Assembly (NCBI GenBank): GCA_034509425.1
Contig: JAVTVJ010000303.1
Coordinates: 1 to 64,000 of the forward strand
Direction of reading: 5' to 3'
Source: Eopsaltria australis
Lineage: Eukaryota; Chordata; Aves; Passeriformes; Petroicidae
DNA length: 64,000 bases
Position numbers and translations under genes: made by a program. Below are positions 13,422 through 26,400 of the stretch, piece after piece; within the stretch, counting starts at the first letter, position 1; every line of letters starts with the position of its first letter. The notes under the pieces are model-generated. The model was not told the DNA's origin. It did not search any database and saw nothing but the letters and a program-made list of their open reading frames with translations.

Positions 13422-16400
13422 AATTCAGAATAGGTGTTTTTTAATGGTCCCACCTCTTGAAGCAATGATTACTGAGTTTAAACTAACACCTGGTTTGCTG
13501 CCACAGTAATAGATGACCTAAGTCCCAGAGGATCCAATCCCCAAATGTTAACAGGTTTAGTAATTTTTAATATCTTGTTACCTCTAAATCCAGTGTTGTT
13601 CTAGAAGAGAGGATGGAGATTAAATTCTCATTTTTAAATCATCTGGGATGAACAGGAGTATTTGTAACCACTGACAGAATTAAAAGCTATCCTAGAAAAA
13701 TAAATGCTCACACAATGATGCTTCTGAAATTGAGATTAAAGCAAGGAACTCTTCTTCCAACTTCGACAGCTATTTGTAGGCATTTCCTGATATTTTCCCC
13801 TTTGTCTTAAATCAGAACCTAAGAGGAAATCCCACCCCACCCCCCATAACAGAAAGAGCCATCAGCACATCACAGACACAGAAATAGGGAGAAGCAGCAA
13901 CAAAGCCGAACTGGGCTCTGACAGGCAGGAAGGAGCCAGAGGAGTTAAAGCTGCTGGTTTATCCTCACAGCACCCCTCGTTACACAATGTCACAGGGCAG
14001 CCTGAGATCCCCAGCTCAGCCCTGTGACATAAGGAGAGCTGGGCAGCTTCACCCTTGGCTCTCCTCATCCCGCAGGCAAGCTCTTAGCAGCTGATGAGCC
14101 AGAATTACGTCTCCTTGGGAATGCAAACACCACCTCCACGGCAGTCCCCCATCCCCTGGCAAACAGCAGGCCCTCCTGTCTCCTCCGTGCTGTCAGGGAG
14201 AGGGATGCAGAGGGAGGGAGAGCCCACACTCATCGCAGGCACCGACCTTGCCTGTGGCCATGCTGCTCGGCAGATCCTCCCGCTCCGCCTGAAGTGAAAA
14301 GACTGGATTGCTTACGTATTTCTTATTTTGTTACCTCCTGTGGCTGGTCCAGAAATAGCCTGTAATCCACATCTCTGTCACGCTCCCAGAATCTCCTTTA
14401 GCTGCACTGGAAGTGCCCCGTGTGTCAGAGCACAAAGGCCCAGGTGCTCTCCCGGTAGCAGCAAGGCCTGCACAGGTTTGTTACTCTGTGCTCATGGGAC
14501 CCCCGAGCCACGCTGAGAGCCAAGACTAGCCAGAAACATGTGGACAAAACAACTTTTTCATGAAAAAATTTATAAATTGCACTGAAAACTCTCACACTAA
14601 TAACCTCTAAAACTGTTGCTGGAAAAAGTCTCAGTCCCTGCGTAAAACCTTAGGACATGCACCTGAGATGGGAAACAGCCACGTTTAACTCCACAGTCTT
14701 AATAAGGCACACGAGGAATTCAAGGCTGGTTCATGAATCCAAAACGCAACAGGCTCCACCTGTGTAACTGCTGGAAGCACATTTTCATCCTAAGCAGAGC
14801 AAGACAGAGTTTGAAATCTCAATAAGGCTTGTTGAGCACATGAATCTTGGGACTGAATTAGACATTCTTCCCAGAGATCTGCAACAAGATCCAAGTTCTC
14901 AAGTAGAAACAATAATATCCATGTCTGGATTCAGATGGATCAGTAAAATTCAGGGAAAAAAACCCCACACAACCCAAACCCATTCACAGTGCTGCTGGCT
15001 GCTGCTTCTAAGAAACAGGACTACTTAATGCATATTTTGTGTACACATCACAGGAACATCCACCCTGATGTCTGGTAAGATAGGATTACTAGAGCTGATC
15101 TTTTTGCCATAAGCCAATCACCGAAAGGGAAAAGAAGAATTTTTCCAGGAAGAGTGCAGAGGGGCTTGTGCTTTTCTACCTGCAAAGACCATTTCCTGAA
15201 GGCAAATTAAAGAAATCACAGGATGGTGAATTTTAGATGAATACATCCCCCATTTAGGCACCCATCACTTTCAGTCTAATGGCTCCTATATGGAGATTCC
15301 AAGCATGAAGAACTTCAGGGCAAAGCAACAGAGGCTGAGAAGTTATCTGGATTTAATCCAGACTCACAGGGTTTCCTTCTTGGAGGGCTCTTCACTCAGG
15401 CGACTCCAACTTAAACAACCTCAATGAGCTCTGACCTTCAGGTCCACCGAGAAAAAATCTGGAGAAAGGGGACCAGGTTTTCCCTGTGCAACACTGTCCA
15501 GTCCTACTTGTCCAGCATTTTTTCTGGCTTCCCCTTTTCTCTGGGATTGGATGGGTTTTAGTTGACCTGACCTCAATCCCACAATCTGGCCCGCTGTGTT
15601 TGCACAGCCTCACACAAACCAGCTGCTCTGGCGCCGTACCTGTTTGCAAGCAGAGAGCTGAAAGGAGCCCTGGCATTCATTTGGGTTCCTCACTTCATTG
15701 GCCAAGGGATCTTTGAGAAAATGAACTCCCTCTTTGTCTGGGAGAGAGCCCTAATCCCCGTTTTGCCCTGGAGGATTACTGGGTACTTAGAAAGGCACTC
15801 ACATGCACATTTTTGGTTCGTGCCAGCTGCATTTGGGCCTACAATATGCAGCGTTCCCTTTGGTATTTAGCTTTGACAATAAGCATTCCACTGCACCCAG
15901 ACCTTGACCCAGAGACTGCAACCCTTTTAGAGGCACCCTAAATCCACGCTTTCTGAACTGGGGGCCTTTCCTGCTTTGCATGAGCAGTTGGCCCTGGGAG
16001 GCAGCTGGGCACGCAGCCCCACAGCCCACAGTCCTTTCTTGTGCTGCCCAGCTGGCGTCGGAGCACACAGTTCCCTGCACAGCCCTGCCAAAATGACCTG
16101 GATCCTGGCTGCAAGGAAGAACCTGGAGGGCTCAGGCATTAGCTTTTATCCCCAGTGAATTCCTTGCTTTTTGTAAGAGAGGTTTATGGTTATACTCCAT
16201 CACAGCTTGCTGTTAGTGCCCCAGTACCACCCAGAGAGCCCACTCCCAAAGTGTGCTCCATGCAGCTCTGGCCCAAATCTTCTTAGGACTGTCGCTTAAT
16301 TCCCTGAAGTTCTAATTTGGGATGAAATTCAATGGAAGCAAAGGACTCTAAATCAGTACAAACTTGAGCAGCATTTTGCCTGCTCAGGAGGAGACAATTG

Positions 16401-19400
16401 AGAGGTAACAACTGTCCTGGTCTGTCAAAAAGTGGTGTGTGATCCATCCTGCACCCCAACTCTACTGCAAGTGAAATGCTTTCCTGCACCTTGTGCTCAG
16501 AGAGCTTTAACGCCCTCAGAGAACAGATCTACTTACTTATTGTGTCAAAACAGGAGTAAAACCACAGAGAAATGACATTTTCATTCTTTTCTTCCCCACA
16601 ACTAACAGAACTATCCTATAGACTTGCTCTTGATCATTACTGAGCATCTCCTTAGGATTTTCAGAGACGTCTTTGGGGACACTGCAGGATCAGCCTGGGG
16701 AATCCCCTCTCCTCACAGGCTGTTCAGGACCAGGAGGCTGTGAGGAACAATCCTTCAGACCTGGACGTAAAAGACTGGGATCAGCTCTCGCTGTGCTGCA
16801 TCAGATCTGTAGGGCAGAGGCACCCAGGATGAATTTGATGCACGGCAGCGCTCAGGCAAGCAGGAGGGTCCCTAACACCACTGTCCCTGGAAGGACCAGG
16901 GCCGCCACACACAGGTAAATCAGCGTCCTGACAGCTTCTGGGGTATCCCCATACTGAACTGTGTGGATCTAAACTCCTTCTGATAAATGATAGCATTTAA
17001 CTTCTCTTACATTACACACACCAAAGCACAAGCTGGCTCTAAAGAACAAGAGTAAATGAAACAAAAAATGTAACTGCAGCTCCTAAAAAGAAAGCAGCCA
17101 CAAGGGGAAAGGAAAAGTCATACTCATATGATATAAGGATTAGTTTCCATTTTAGGATTTGGGAATTAAAACAATCCCATAGGAAAAGCCTACAAGCCCT
17201 CCATGCTGAAAGAACAGTTATGTTCACAGCAAGAGATGCAATCAGCAGAAGGTATGTCCCCACAATGACTGTTTTTACACTCACCCTTCAGAACAGCGAT
17301 GTTTTCCAGCTACAAAAGGGCCATCCTAGGGGGGGTCTGAATGTCAGGCAAGGCGAGTCCCACCTGGGACCTGGCCATAGGGTGCAGATGGAGCTGGGAC
17401 CAGGCTGGGTCTGCTGGAGCAGCTGCTAATATGTTCCATACAAACTAAACTAGGTCAGTTCAGACCAACAATTTAAATGGTTTAAAGCTAAAGATTAAGG
17501 GAGTGCTTACACGATCTGTTCCAGTGGCAGAAGGATGAGGTCTCTGACACTATGAGCAAGTGGGGCATTAATCTCTTCCACCAGCACCGCTGGATCCCTC
17601 TTCCTTTCCTGCACTGGTGACACCTTGCACTTTAAGGAACACACCCTGAAACTTTAGCCCAGCAGCTCTCCAATGGAAATATGGATGTTATCCAAGTGCT
17701 GCAACAGTGGCTCATCTGCTTTTTGAAAACTGGTCTCAGTGATTTGTACTAATGGAGTGACAATCTGAGCATCTCTTCTGAGGGGGCAGAAGAAAACATC
17801 ATACTCACATTTCTCACAGGCACAGTGGACAATCAGCACCAAGAACTCAAGTCTGCAGCTGAGCTGTCTCTCAGCTCTAACCTGATTATTTGCAGTGCTT
17901 CCTGGTATTCCAGATTTTAATTGCAGTAACTTGAGGGGTGGAGTGTACAGGTCTAAATCACATTTACAGGTGTAGCAACACCTAATTCCCACAATATGAG
18001 CTACTCCTTATGAATTGCTTCTCCATCCCACATGCCAACCTCTTCCTGAACAAATTCCTGAACACCTTACTCAACAAAGCATTCCATTTACTTCCTGGGG
18101 ATTTCAGCAGGAGATTTGCCCAAGTAAGAACTGATGATAGATTGAGTAAGGAGATGAGGAATTGGCCAGCTCAGTGTGCGAGCCCAAGGCAAGTGACAGA
18201 AATGCTGGCTGCTAAGCTAATAAATATCTGTTGGTCACGCAAAGTATTTTTAGCATCTGTCAGTCCGGCAGAGATGAGCTTGGAAAAGAATGAGGGCTGC
18301 AACCATGACAAGGAACATGAGATGAGAGAGGAACCCTTGATGACTCTTACCTGGTCCTACGACTCAGTGCATCCCCACTGCTCTCACACAAAGCCTCCCA
18401 AAGAGGCAATCGGCCTTCCTGGCTCCACTCCCCCCTAAGCAGGGAGCAATTTCAGCAGCTCCCTGGAGTTGTCTGCCATCCTCCTGTTGAGATACCATGA
18501 GCATCTTTCCTGTACACAGCCCTGGGTGTGGCACCTCTTCCATGTGCTCTGCCAGCAGGAAAACTCTTCCCCCTCACCCTGTCTACTGTGTTTTGGTCTG
18601 ATGATCCTGAGTCCAGACCTGAATCTTTCCTTGAGCTTGACGCAAGATCTGAAGCCGGATCTTGGGATGTTCTCTGCAAGCGCTGCAGGGCTGGATTAGC
18701 AATTGCAAAGGCTGTGGGAATCTCACCTGGATGAGGCTGGGGCTTGCACTAGGGATGCTTCCCTCTAGTACCACTGAGGTGAAGCACCTCCAGAAAGAGT
18801 CAGGAGACATTCCACTACAGCTTAGCATATGGCTTTGACTTCCACGGAGAAGTCTCAGATCCTCCTGGGTTTCCAGGAACATGAAAGTGCTGCTCTGTAG
18901 ATGCAAAACCTTTCACATCTCTTGGGAAACCCAGAAAACCCCACTTAGCCTAAATGCCTGTCAGCTTTTAATGGGACTTTCCTCACTTGAGACACATCTT
19001 AAAAATCCTCCCCAAACACTGTGAAACAGCATGAGCTGCATTTCCTTGGAGCAGCTGCCCCCAGGCACATTAAGGAAGCAGGGATAAGAGGAGCATCCAC
19101 AGCAGTGCCAAGTGGCAGTCTGACCTGAGGCCTTCACAGCAGTTATAGGTTAACAAGACATCAAAAACTCTTCTTCCCCAGTGGGAACAGCAGCACCCTC
19201 TCAAAGGAAGCCACACCTTCGCTAGGGACATGCAGTGATTTGGAGTCACAGCCTGGAAATCTCCGCATGTCCACAGGAAAAATGGGAGCAACACCTGCCC
19301 CCACTCCCAGTCTCTCCTCGTACGCAGAACATGCTGTGACTGTTGTCATTACCAACACCCCTCCCAAAATGGTGCCTTGGTGGAGCCAGTCCCAAGCACA

Positions 19401-20456
19401 AACTGAGTCACAAGTGCCAAACTCGTTCGGAGAGAAAGCAGCAAACACAAATCCTATTAAGCAGCCATCAGTGTCAATATTTATTCCTCACAAATCAGGG
19501 CCAAGCGGTCTAATAAATGGTGTCAGACTGAGCCTGGAGAGATGGAAAAGGAAGGGAATAGACAGACATGGGGAAGGGACATGACATTAATCAGCATCAC
19601 CCCTGCAGACCCCTTGACAGAAACAAGGTAGTAAACTCAGGAGCCACTTAGAAACTAAGCTCCCTTTTTGCTTCAACAGTGACAGCCACCAGTTTCCAGC
19701 CTGGAGGTTTGGCATCCTTCACAACAGAGCTACCGGGCTCCATAAAACCTTTTCCTCTCAATCCACCTCTCAACACACACCTCACTCTGGTCTGGCTTAA
19801 CCACTCACATCCCAACACAGAGCAGATCTGTTCCGAGGTCTGGCCTGCAGGGAATTAAGCACTTGAGCCAGCACGGAGTGAGTGGGCTCCCAGGCAAACA
19901 ATGTCTGCACAGGAAGACAAACAAATCAAACCATGATTTCACAAGGCAAACTCCTTGGCTGCAAGAGTCACTTCAAATATCCCAGCTTCTCCTTCTCCCT
20001 GAGGATCCTTCCTGCCCCTGGGGGGTGGTATATGCCATTCAGATGGGAAAACACAGTATTGGACAAACACACAGCAGGCTTGATGCTTTCAGCAGGGCTG
20101 TAGCTGAGTGTTTAGGGCTATGCCTTACTATAGCACATATTTGCTCCCATCTATCCAGGGAAATTGAAGCTGCATGACGAGGATGCAGCCATGGTGCGCA
20201 GGGGCCCTGTCCCCACTATAACTGTACTCGCCACCAGTACAGTTCTCATCACGTACTTTGCTCAAATTAGGCTGAAATGGAGTCTGTCTCCAGCCTGGAG
20301 CCCGTTTGTAACTGCAAAGGAATCTGTGCCCTCCGCAGCACACGAGATGAGATCAGGTCGCTGCTGAAGAGCACTTGGCCTGGCTATTTTTATTGTCTCC
20401 CTGAATACTTTTCTTCAACACCATTTTGAGTTGCTGAAAGAATAGTAAAGATGAGA

Positions 20457-20470
20457 TTTTTTTTTTTTTT
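20457..20470. repeat. Poly(T) tract
   Basis: An uninterrupted run of about 14 T on the plus strand. On the minus strand this is an A tract, and no retroelement body is evident beside it. Confidence 0.8.
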
Positions 20471-22840
20471 AATAACAGACACGCTGATAATCCATAGGAA
20501 CCGTATCCTTTTAACTTTTGGATGTTTCTCAAATCTCTGCCCTTGTTGCCAGGATGCTGAAGGCATTTTGATGGCACAACATGATGAAATCTAATCAGGG
20601 TGAAGTGGGCTGGTTTCATTTCCATCAGATTCCTCTTTCAAAGGCATAAATTTACCCTTCTGATCCCAACCTCTAGAACTGAGCCAGTACAGCAGTTACT
20701 GCTACATCAAAAACCCACCCAAACCCCTTCCCTCACAAACAACTGATGACTGAAATTCCTCATGCTTCTTTAAACCCAAGGACGTTGCCACTAATTCGAG
20801 CCCTGGCAACTCAAATGTAAAGGATTAGAGAAGTGGCTCTCATCTGAACAGAGGCAAGCATGCAGCACATCAAGGGTAGCCAAGCTTTTCATTCCAGTTA
20901 AACTTGGGAAAAACCCCCTAAATCATGGTTTCAAACACACAGGTTTTCTTTCCCAGTGACTTGAGCACCTGATACTCTCAGAGTGGTGTGGCTACAGCCT
21001 GATCCTGCTGACCATGGGCCATTCTCTACTCCCACATCCATTAAAGTCCAGCAGCTTGCCAGCCACAGTCACTGTGTGCCTGAACAAATGTTAGCCAAGT
21101 GGGAATCACACAGGGCATTATAAAACACCCTGTTTGATGTCACATCCTTTTGATTTATTTACTTACACTGCTGCTGGGGTGAAGAAGCCCAGGGACGGGA
21201 TGGACCAGGCCCCACCATGCCAGCTGCTCTGCAGACACCAAGTGAAGGATGATTGCTCACCCAGAGGGCTGACCATTAAAGCAGGGTCCACCCTAACTAA
21301 ACAAATGAAGGAAGGATTTTTTCCCCATCACTGCTGTTCCCTCAGCATCCTTCCTGAGTCCACTTGCTCACCGATGCCAGCTGCATCCTCCTGCTAGAGC
21401 CCAGATTTTCTCCCATTGCTGCCAAGAGCTAGGACACTCCACAGAGGGAGAAGGGCTGTGCATCACCCTGCTTTTATTCTCATAAAAAATGAGGCCTACT
21501 GAACACAGGGGCATTTGTGGAGGCCCCTGGCTGCTGCAGGACCACAGCTTGCCCGTGTCTCAGAGGCAGGGCTCCCACGTGCCATGGCAGAGCAATGCCA
21601 AGTAGGTTGCAGCTGGCCTTGTAAGTCGTTATTGCCTTTTGAGCAATGTTTTATAGTTAAACTTCTGGCCTGTTGACCTCTGGAAGATAAGCCTCTGTGA
21701 TTATTAAATGAACTTTCCCTTAAAATTTACAGTAATCCTGATTTCAGTTGAACTGAACTTCCCTCTTCGATTTAAGAACCAGAGGTGCCAAGCACCACTT
21801 AATGTGGGCCAACAAGCTCTCAATCCTCTAAATCCCCATATTATGGACCTGCAGAGCACTCCTCCCTCTCCCAGCTGTAGGCTGGCCTGGACTTCACCTC
21901 TCTTTGTCAAAGGAGTTTTAGGGCATTGATTTTTCCCTGCTGTTGTTTCTACTGGCATCGAGGAAAATCTGGGCAGGCACCTTGCAGGACCAGAGTCAGG
22001 CCCCCACAGCTGAGGAAATACAGTGGGCTGCTGAGCTTCACCCCTCTGCTGACTGGGCTCAAGAGGGCTCAGGCTGGGGAGGAGAAATGCACGTGTTTCA
22101 ATGGTGGCACCTAACATCAACTAAATTTAAGGCTGGGTTTTTTAGGCAAAAGAACATACAGAGATCAGAGTTTTTTAAAAAGTATTACAGCAGGGAATGA
22201 GAAAAGCAGACCTTTGGACCTCGTGGGCATAGGAAGTAGGGGAAAAAGTTGGAGTGAAGGCAAATGAGGTCTGTGGGTCACATTCCTCCCAAATTTACAA
22301 AGAAAAATGCTGGCTTACAATGTTACATTTGAATTTAATTCTGTTCTTAGCCATTTTAAGGAGGCTGTGGGTGATTCCAACCAGGTGATCACACTTCTCA
22401 GCTTCTGTCCCAGTATCTCGTTGCAGGATGCCTGCCAGCAAAACTCCCTGAAGGAACACTACACTGCTTACTAAAACATGTAACACACTGAGAGCGCACA
22501 CGAAACCTCCCGCCGCTCTGATGCCCGGTAATTGCCTCCAGAGGAAGAGCAGTAAAGGGACCCTGAAGCCCCGCAGCTCTTGCCCAGCAGCAGCCGGAGA
22601 GGGGATGATGCAGTCCCGGACGTGTCCGCGCAATCACAGCACAACGACGGCGTTTAACTCGCACCTGGAGAACCCCTCCGAGTAATAAGTGTCACACACG
22701 GACTGAAGGAAGCGAGGCACGGCGGGGACTGATCCTACACCCCTTCCCTCCCCGACTGCTTCTTCCCAGCATCCAGAGGCCCCGAAAACACCGAACAAGA
22801 CAACAGCAGCTGGAAGGGGACGGGACGGGCGCCCTTGTCC

Positions 22841-22850
22841 GGGAAACTCC
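22841..22850 (+). promoter_or_regulatory. NF-kappaB-type motif
   Basis: GGGAAACTCC fits the consensus GGGRNNYYCC at every position and lies inside the CpG island. It is a sequence match only; such motifs occur by chance. Confidence 0.25.
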
Positions 22851-22987
22851 GCCGGTGCCGGCTGGGCTGCGAGGCCGCCGCCTTTTGTTAGCCCGCCCTG
22901 CCCGGCTCCTGGAGAAGGAGCGCGCCTGCCCCGCACCCCTGGCAGCCCCCGCACTCCGCGTCTCGTCCACCCCGCCGCCTCCAGCAT

Positions 22988-23046
22988 CCCCGTTCTCCGC
23001 GCATCTCCCCGTTCTCCGCGCATCTCCCCGTTCTCCGCGCATTCCC
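22988..23046. repeat. Three tandem 19-base GC-rich repeats
   Basis: The core GTTCTCCGCGC starts at 22992, 23011 and 23030, a period of exactly 19. The third unit differs after the core (ATTCC instead of ATCTCC). The array lies 30-90 bases inside the putative intron after the 23078 donor. Each unit presents CCGCGCAT, a possible repeated protein-binding site. Confidence 0.9.
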
Positions 23047-23078
23047 CGCTCCGGGCCCGCCGCAGCGGCCGCACTCAC

Positions 23079-23400
23079 CGTGCCCCGGGGCGCGGATGGC
23101 TCCGTGCTCACAGCCGCGCCGGGCGAGGGCGCCGGAGCCCGGCGGCGCCTCCGGCCGCCCCCGGCAGGTGCCGCGGCGGGCAGCCCGCCCACAGCACCGC
23201 CTCGCACCGGGGGAGCCCCCCCGGCACGGCGGCTGCAGCCCGGAGCCCCCTGCAAGCTCCCCCACCCCGCCACAGCCCGGCCACCGCATCTCCATCCCCA
23301 CACCACCGGCGCGAACTCCGCCTGAGCTCCCGGCCGGGCGCAGACCTCAGAGAACCAAGCTCCATCCAAAGCCCTGCCGTTCTGCCCCTGTCCCTGCACA
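23079..23400 (-). other. Candidate non-coding first exon from the 23 kb CpG island
   Basis: The 3' end is set by the donor at 23078 (GTGAGT); the 5' end is only an estimate inside the island. All three minus-strand frames were considered. One has an in-frame TGA near 23108. One reaches the donor in phase 0. The frame with the strong-context ATG at 23294 reaches it in phase 1 after 71 codons of Gly/Arg/Pro-rich sequence. None continues in frame into the 1.6 kb SHROOM3 exon. I therefore call it a possible 5' UTR exon rather than coding sequence. Confidence 0.35.
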
Positions 23401-23480
23401 AGTCCAGCCGCACCTTCCCATAAATCAGAGGCCGGTGCGGGTGCTTCCGATTTCCCCCTGATCCCGCTGAGGTCCTGCCT

Positions 23481-26400
23481 CGGGAGCGGGTGTCACGGGC
23501 ACAACAAAGCCACGTTACTGCTGCGGTGGCTTTAATAGCTGTTAAATCCTGCTGTCTGCTGTTACCTGCTAGCTTTGTTTCATACAGGGCATTTAACCAG
23601 CAAATGAGCTACAGTAAATTAATTTTAGGACTACATGAAGCTGAACTGTTGTGTCTCACAAAGGAAGATGACAGGCAGGGACAAGATAAATAAACCTTTT
23701 CCATTTCTCGTATTGCTGTGAAAAACTGAAGAAAACCCTTCACACCACACAATTATTTGTGTTACACATGGGAAGGAGTTCAAGTTTCCAGTAAGAATTT
23801 GTACTTCTAATGCCCTGCTCTCGGCTGGCATGAAACAAGCACGGTGCTATTACAGAGTCAAGCTGGTTTGTGCCTAGGAATTAAAGTGGCCAGACCTGGT
23901 GGCGTGGAAGTCTCATTTTCCCGTTCCCTGTGGTGCCAGATTTTGCAGGTGAAATGAAATTAGTTTCTGCTTTCCCACCCTGCCACTTGCCATCCTCCTT
24001 CCTGCCCTTTGGATGCCAAACACCTGGCCCTCCCTTTCTGCTCTGTACCCTCCTTCAAGACTCCTGTTTTTTTAACTGGTAGCTTTTTCCTCACAAGGGG
24101 TGGCTCCATGTTCGCCCTTTTTTTGGATTTGCACGTGGAGCAAATACAGCACCTGCACCTTTAACAACCCGTGAACTCAAACTCCTCCGCAAGCTGCTGG
24201 CAGCACCAGAGAGCCATGCAGAAGGAAGATGGCAAGTGGGGGAATGTGAAGGGAATAAAATACCGTTTGAACCCAAAGAGGTGACTGAAGGAGATGCTGG
24301 AAAAGTTGCTCTTCACAACGTGAGTATCTGGCCCATAATGGATCTTTTATCCAGGAATATCCAAACATTTTATACAGAAAGAGACTGATATTTTATGGAG
24401 TGTGGAAAAGGGATGGGATCTTAATCTGAGCAGGAAAGAATGCCACTCCCAACATGCTCTTCACAAGAGGCACTGGCTTCTCTGAAGCCACTTACTCACC
24501 CACCATTAAGCTATCATAACATGTTACATGGATAATTTTATTTCTGTTTATAAGTAACTTATTCTGGCGTAGCTCATTTGAACTAAAATATTGAATGGGT
24601 GCATGTGTATCAGGTGAAATTATGCTCAGCCAGTGCTACATTTCATGCTGACGTCTCTCTCCCTACCTGCAAATCCATAATCAGCAGCCTGAAATGTTTA
24701 ATACTCCATCAGCTGCAGAAATCATAGTGGTAAACCAGCACAGGAAATGCAGAAAAAATACCTGAGGTGAGGTTACAAAGGCAGTGTGCATTACGTCTGA
24801 GTCCTAACGATGAAACCCATCATGAGGTGGTATCTCTCTCACCAGATTAAGTGTCATTTCCCATATTTTTTTCACTTGTGCTTCCTAGGGAGAATATTTC
24901 CATCGGGGACAACAACAGACCCCTCCCGTGCACGTGCCTAAGGGGATGCATCACCAGGATAGGTTAATAATTTCAACAGCTCTAGATCACTGTCTTGTGA
25001 CACAAAAGGGCAGGTTTGGGAAGCAGGATTAAGCAGCATGGTAATAAGGATGACTCAGGTGGTGCCTGCCTTCCCGTCCCCTTTCATGGCAAGAGGCCCT
25101 TTCTGATCCAAGCCGAGCACACCCATCACCCAGCTCAAGAGCCAATGTCTGTAGCCACCAGCCAGCGTGACCCTGCTGCCAGCAGAGCTCCTCTGTGCAG
25201 ATGTCACCCTTTGGAGGCATGGCTTTTGCTATCACCTCTCCCAGTGGCATGATTTTCCCCGTCTGACTGGAAAGCTACATAGAACACTGCATATTCCCAA
25301 ATCAGCACATGCAGTGCATGTCACCTGCTCAGGGTCACGCCATAAGAACCCAGATGGACCCACAATGATTTGCTCCGTGGAATGATTCCAGATGGTTTTA
25401 TTGATATTTTAAACACTTCAAGTGTACTTTGCATCTTGGCCAGCCATTTGGCAAGATACCGAGTGGCAAACAGGGTCACACACGTTACCAGGCAATGAAA
25501 CAAAGTCCGGGTTTGGGGTGTGATTATAAAAAGCCATGAATGCTTGTCCTTCTGTGATAAAAACAACAACAAAAACATGACCACCCGTAGCATAAACCTG
25601 AGGCTCCCCATAACCTTGGACTATTTACTGAAGCATGATAGCACTTGTGATAGCATAGGGACTCGCCCTGAGGCAGATGACAGGCAGCTAATCCAAGTGG
25701 GAATTCACTGGGAGGGATCACAACAAGCACATAGTGCTGACAAAACGAAACCTTCCACACAACTTCCATCCGTGCTGCCCTAGAGCAGCGAGCACAGCTT
25801 CCCTTCCAGACTGGGTCCAAACACCCACACCATGGAGCTGAGGTGCTGCAGGGAGCTCTGGCTGATGGCAGCCACACCTTGGAGGTGCTCAGTGTCCACA
25901 GCTCACTTCATCCTGGCTGGAATGCCTCACTGGCCCTACACAGCCAAACCCAACACCTTGGCCTTTGTGCAATTCCCTCCTGATCCTGCTTCAATGGTAA
26001 AGTGTTTGTTCCCTGTTCAGGTGGAGCAGCCTCGGGTGGCACGTCCTGTATGGGACAGCACGGCTCAGCCCTCACTGAACTACCTCCAGAACTCTTTCCA
26101 CCTGGACCAGCCTACATGCCCTTCAGTGCTTATTCTGGAAAGAAAAGTCCTTCCATACAAAAAAATGAAAGAATATCTGTAACAAAGCAGGATTTCTCCA
26201 CCGGGTGACTCCTGTGACACCAGTATCAAATATCATATCCTGCAAGAGGTAAGAATCAGGGGGAGGGCTCAGAGGGCTTTTTAAAATATTTTTTGCAAGA
26301 TTTTGGTTTCTTACTTGGTGTTTGCTTCCGATGGCAGTTTAATCCTCTTTAAGCACAAGAACAGAGGTCATATAATCTCCCTCAACAGTCATTGGTCTTT

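Larger units (their letters stand above)
10346..22600. other. Intronic stretch without recognised genes
   Basis: I see no supported exon. T-runs of 12-14 bases lie at about 13410-13421 and 20457-20470. A T-rich minus-strand frame at 17039-17284 encodes two hydrophobic stretches, but it starts at GTG directly after a stop and is best read as chance. Confidence 0.6.
22600..23480 (-). promoter_or_regulatory. CpG island, candidate internal SHROOM3 promoter
   Basis: This is the longest and densest CpG-rich block in the window, nearly 0.9 kb inside AT-balanced DNA. On the minus strand the consensus-like donor CACG|GTGAGT lies at 23079/23078, so a first exon could run from roughly 23.3-23.45 kb to 23079. 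A perfect kappaB-type motif GGGAAACTCC lies at 22841-22850. On the minus strand the first ATG I find before the donor is at 23294 in a strong context, but that frame ends in phase 1, which does not fit the phase-2 exon at 1707. The first exon is more likely an untranslated leader joined to the 1.6 kb exon, with the tandem ATGs there as start. An antisense or independent non-coding transcript is the main alternative. Confidence 0.55.

Noticed and set aside
16230..16290. Minus-strand R-A-A-W-S string resembling part of the missing mammalian SHROOM3 segment
   Set aside because: The residues before and after do not match and no splice sites bound it.
17039..17284. Minus-strand 81-codon frame with two hydrophobic stretches, reminiscent of a claudin-like TM3-TM4
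   Set aside because: It starts at GTG one codon after a stop, with no ATG or splice context. T-rich sequence yields hydrophobic residues by composition, and the frame ends immediately after the second stretch.
22692..23399. 235-codon and overlapping frames on both strands in the 23 kb island
   Set aside because: CpG-rich sequence lacks stop trinucleotides, so all frames are open. The peptides are Gly/Arg/Pro/Ala-rich with no family signature, and the GTGAGT donor interrupts them.
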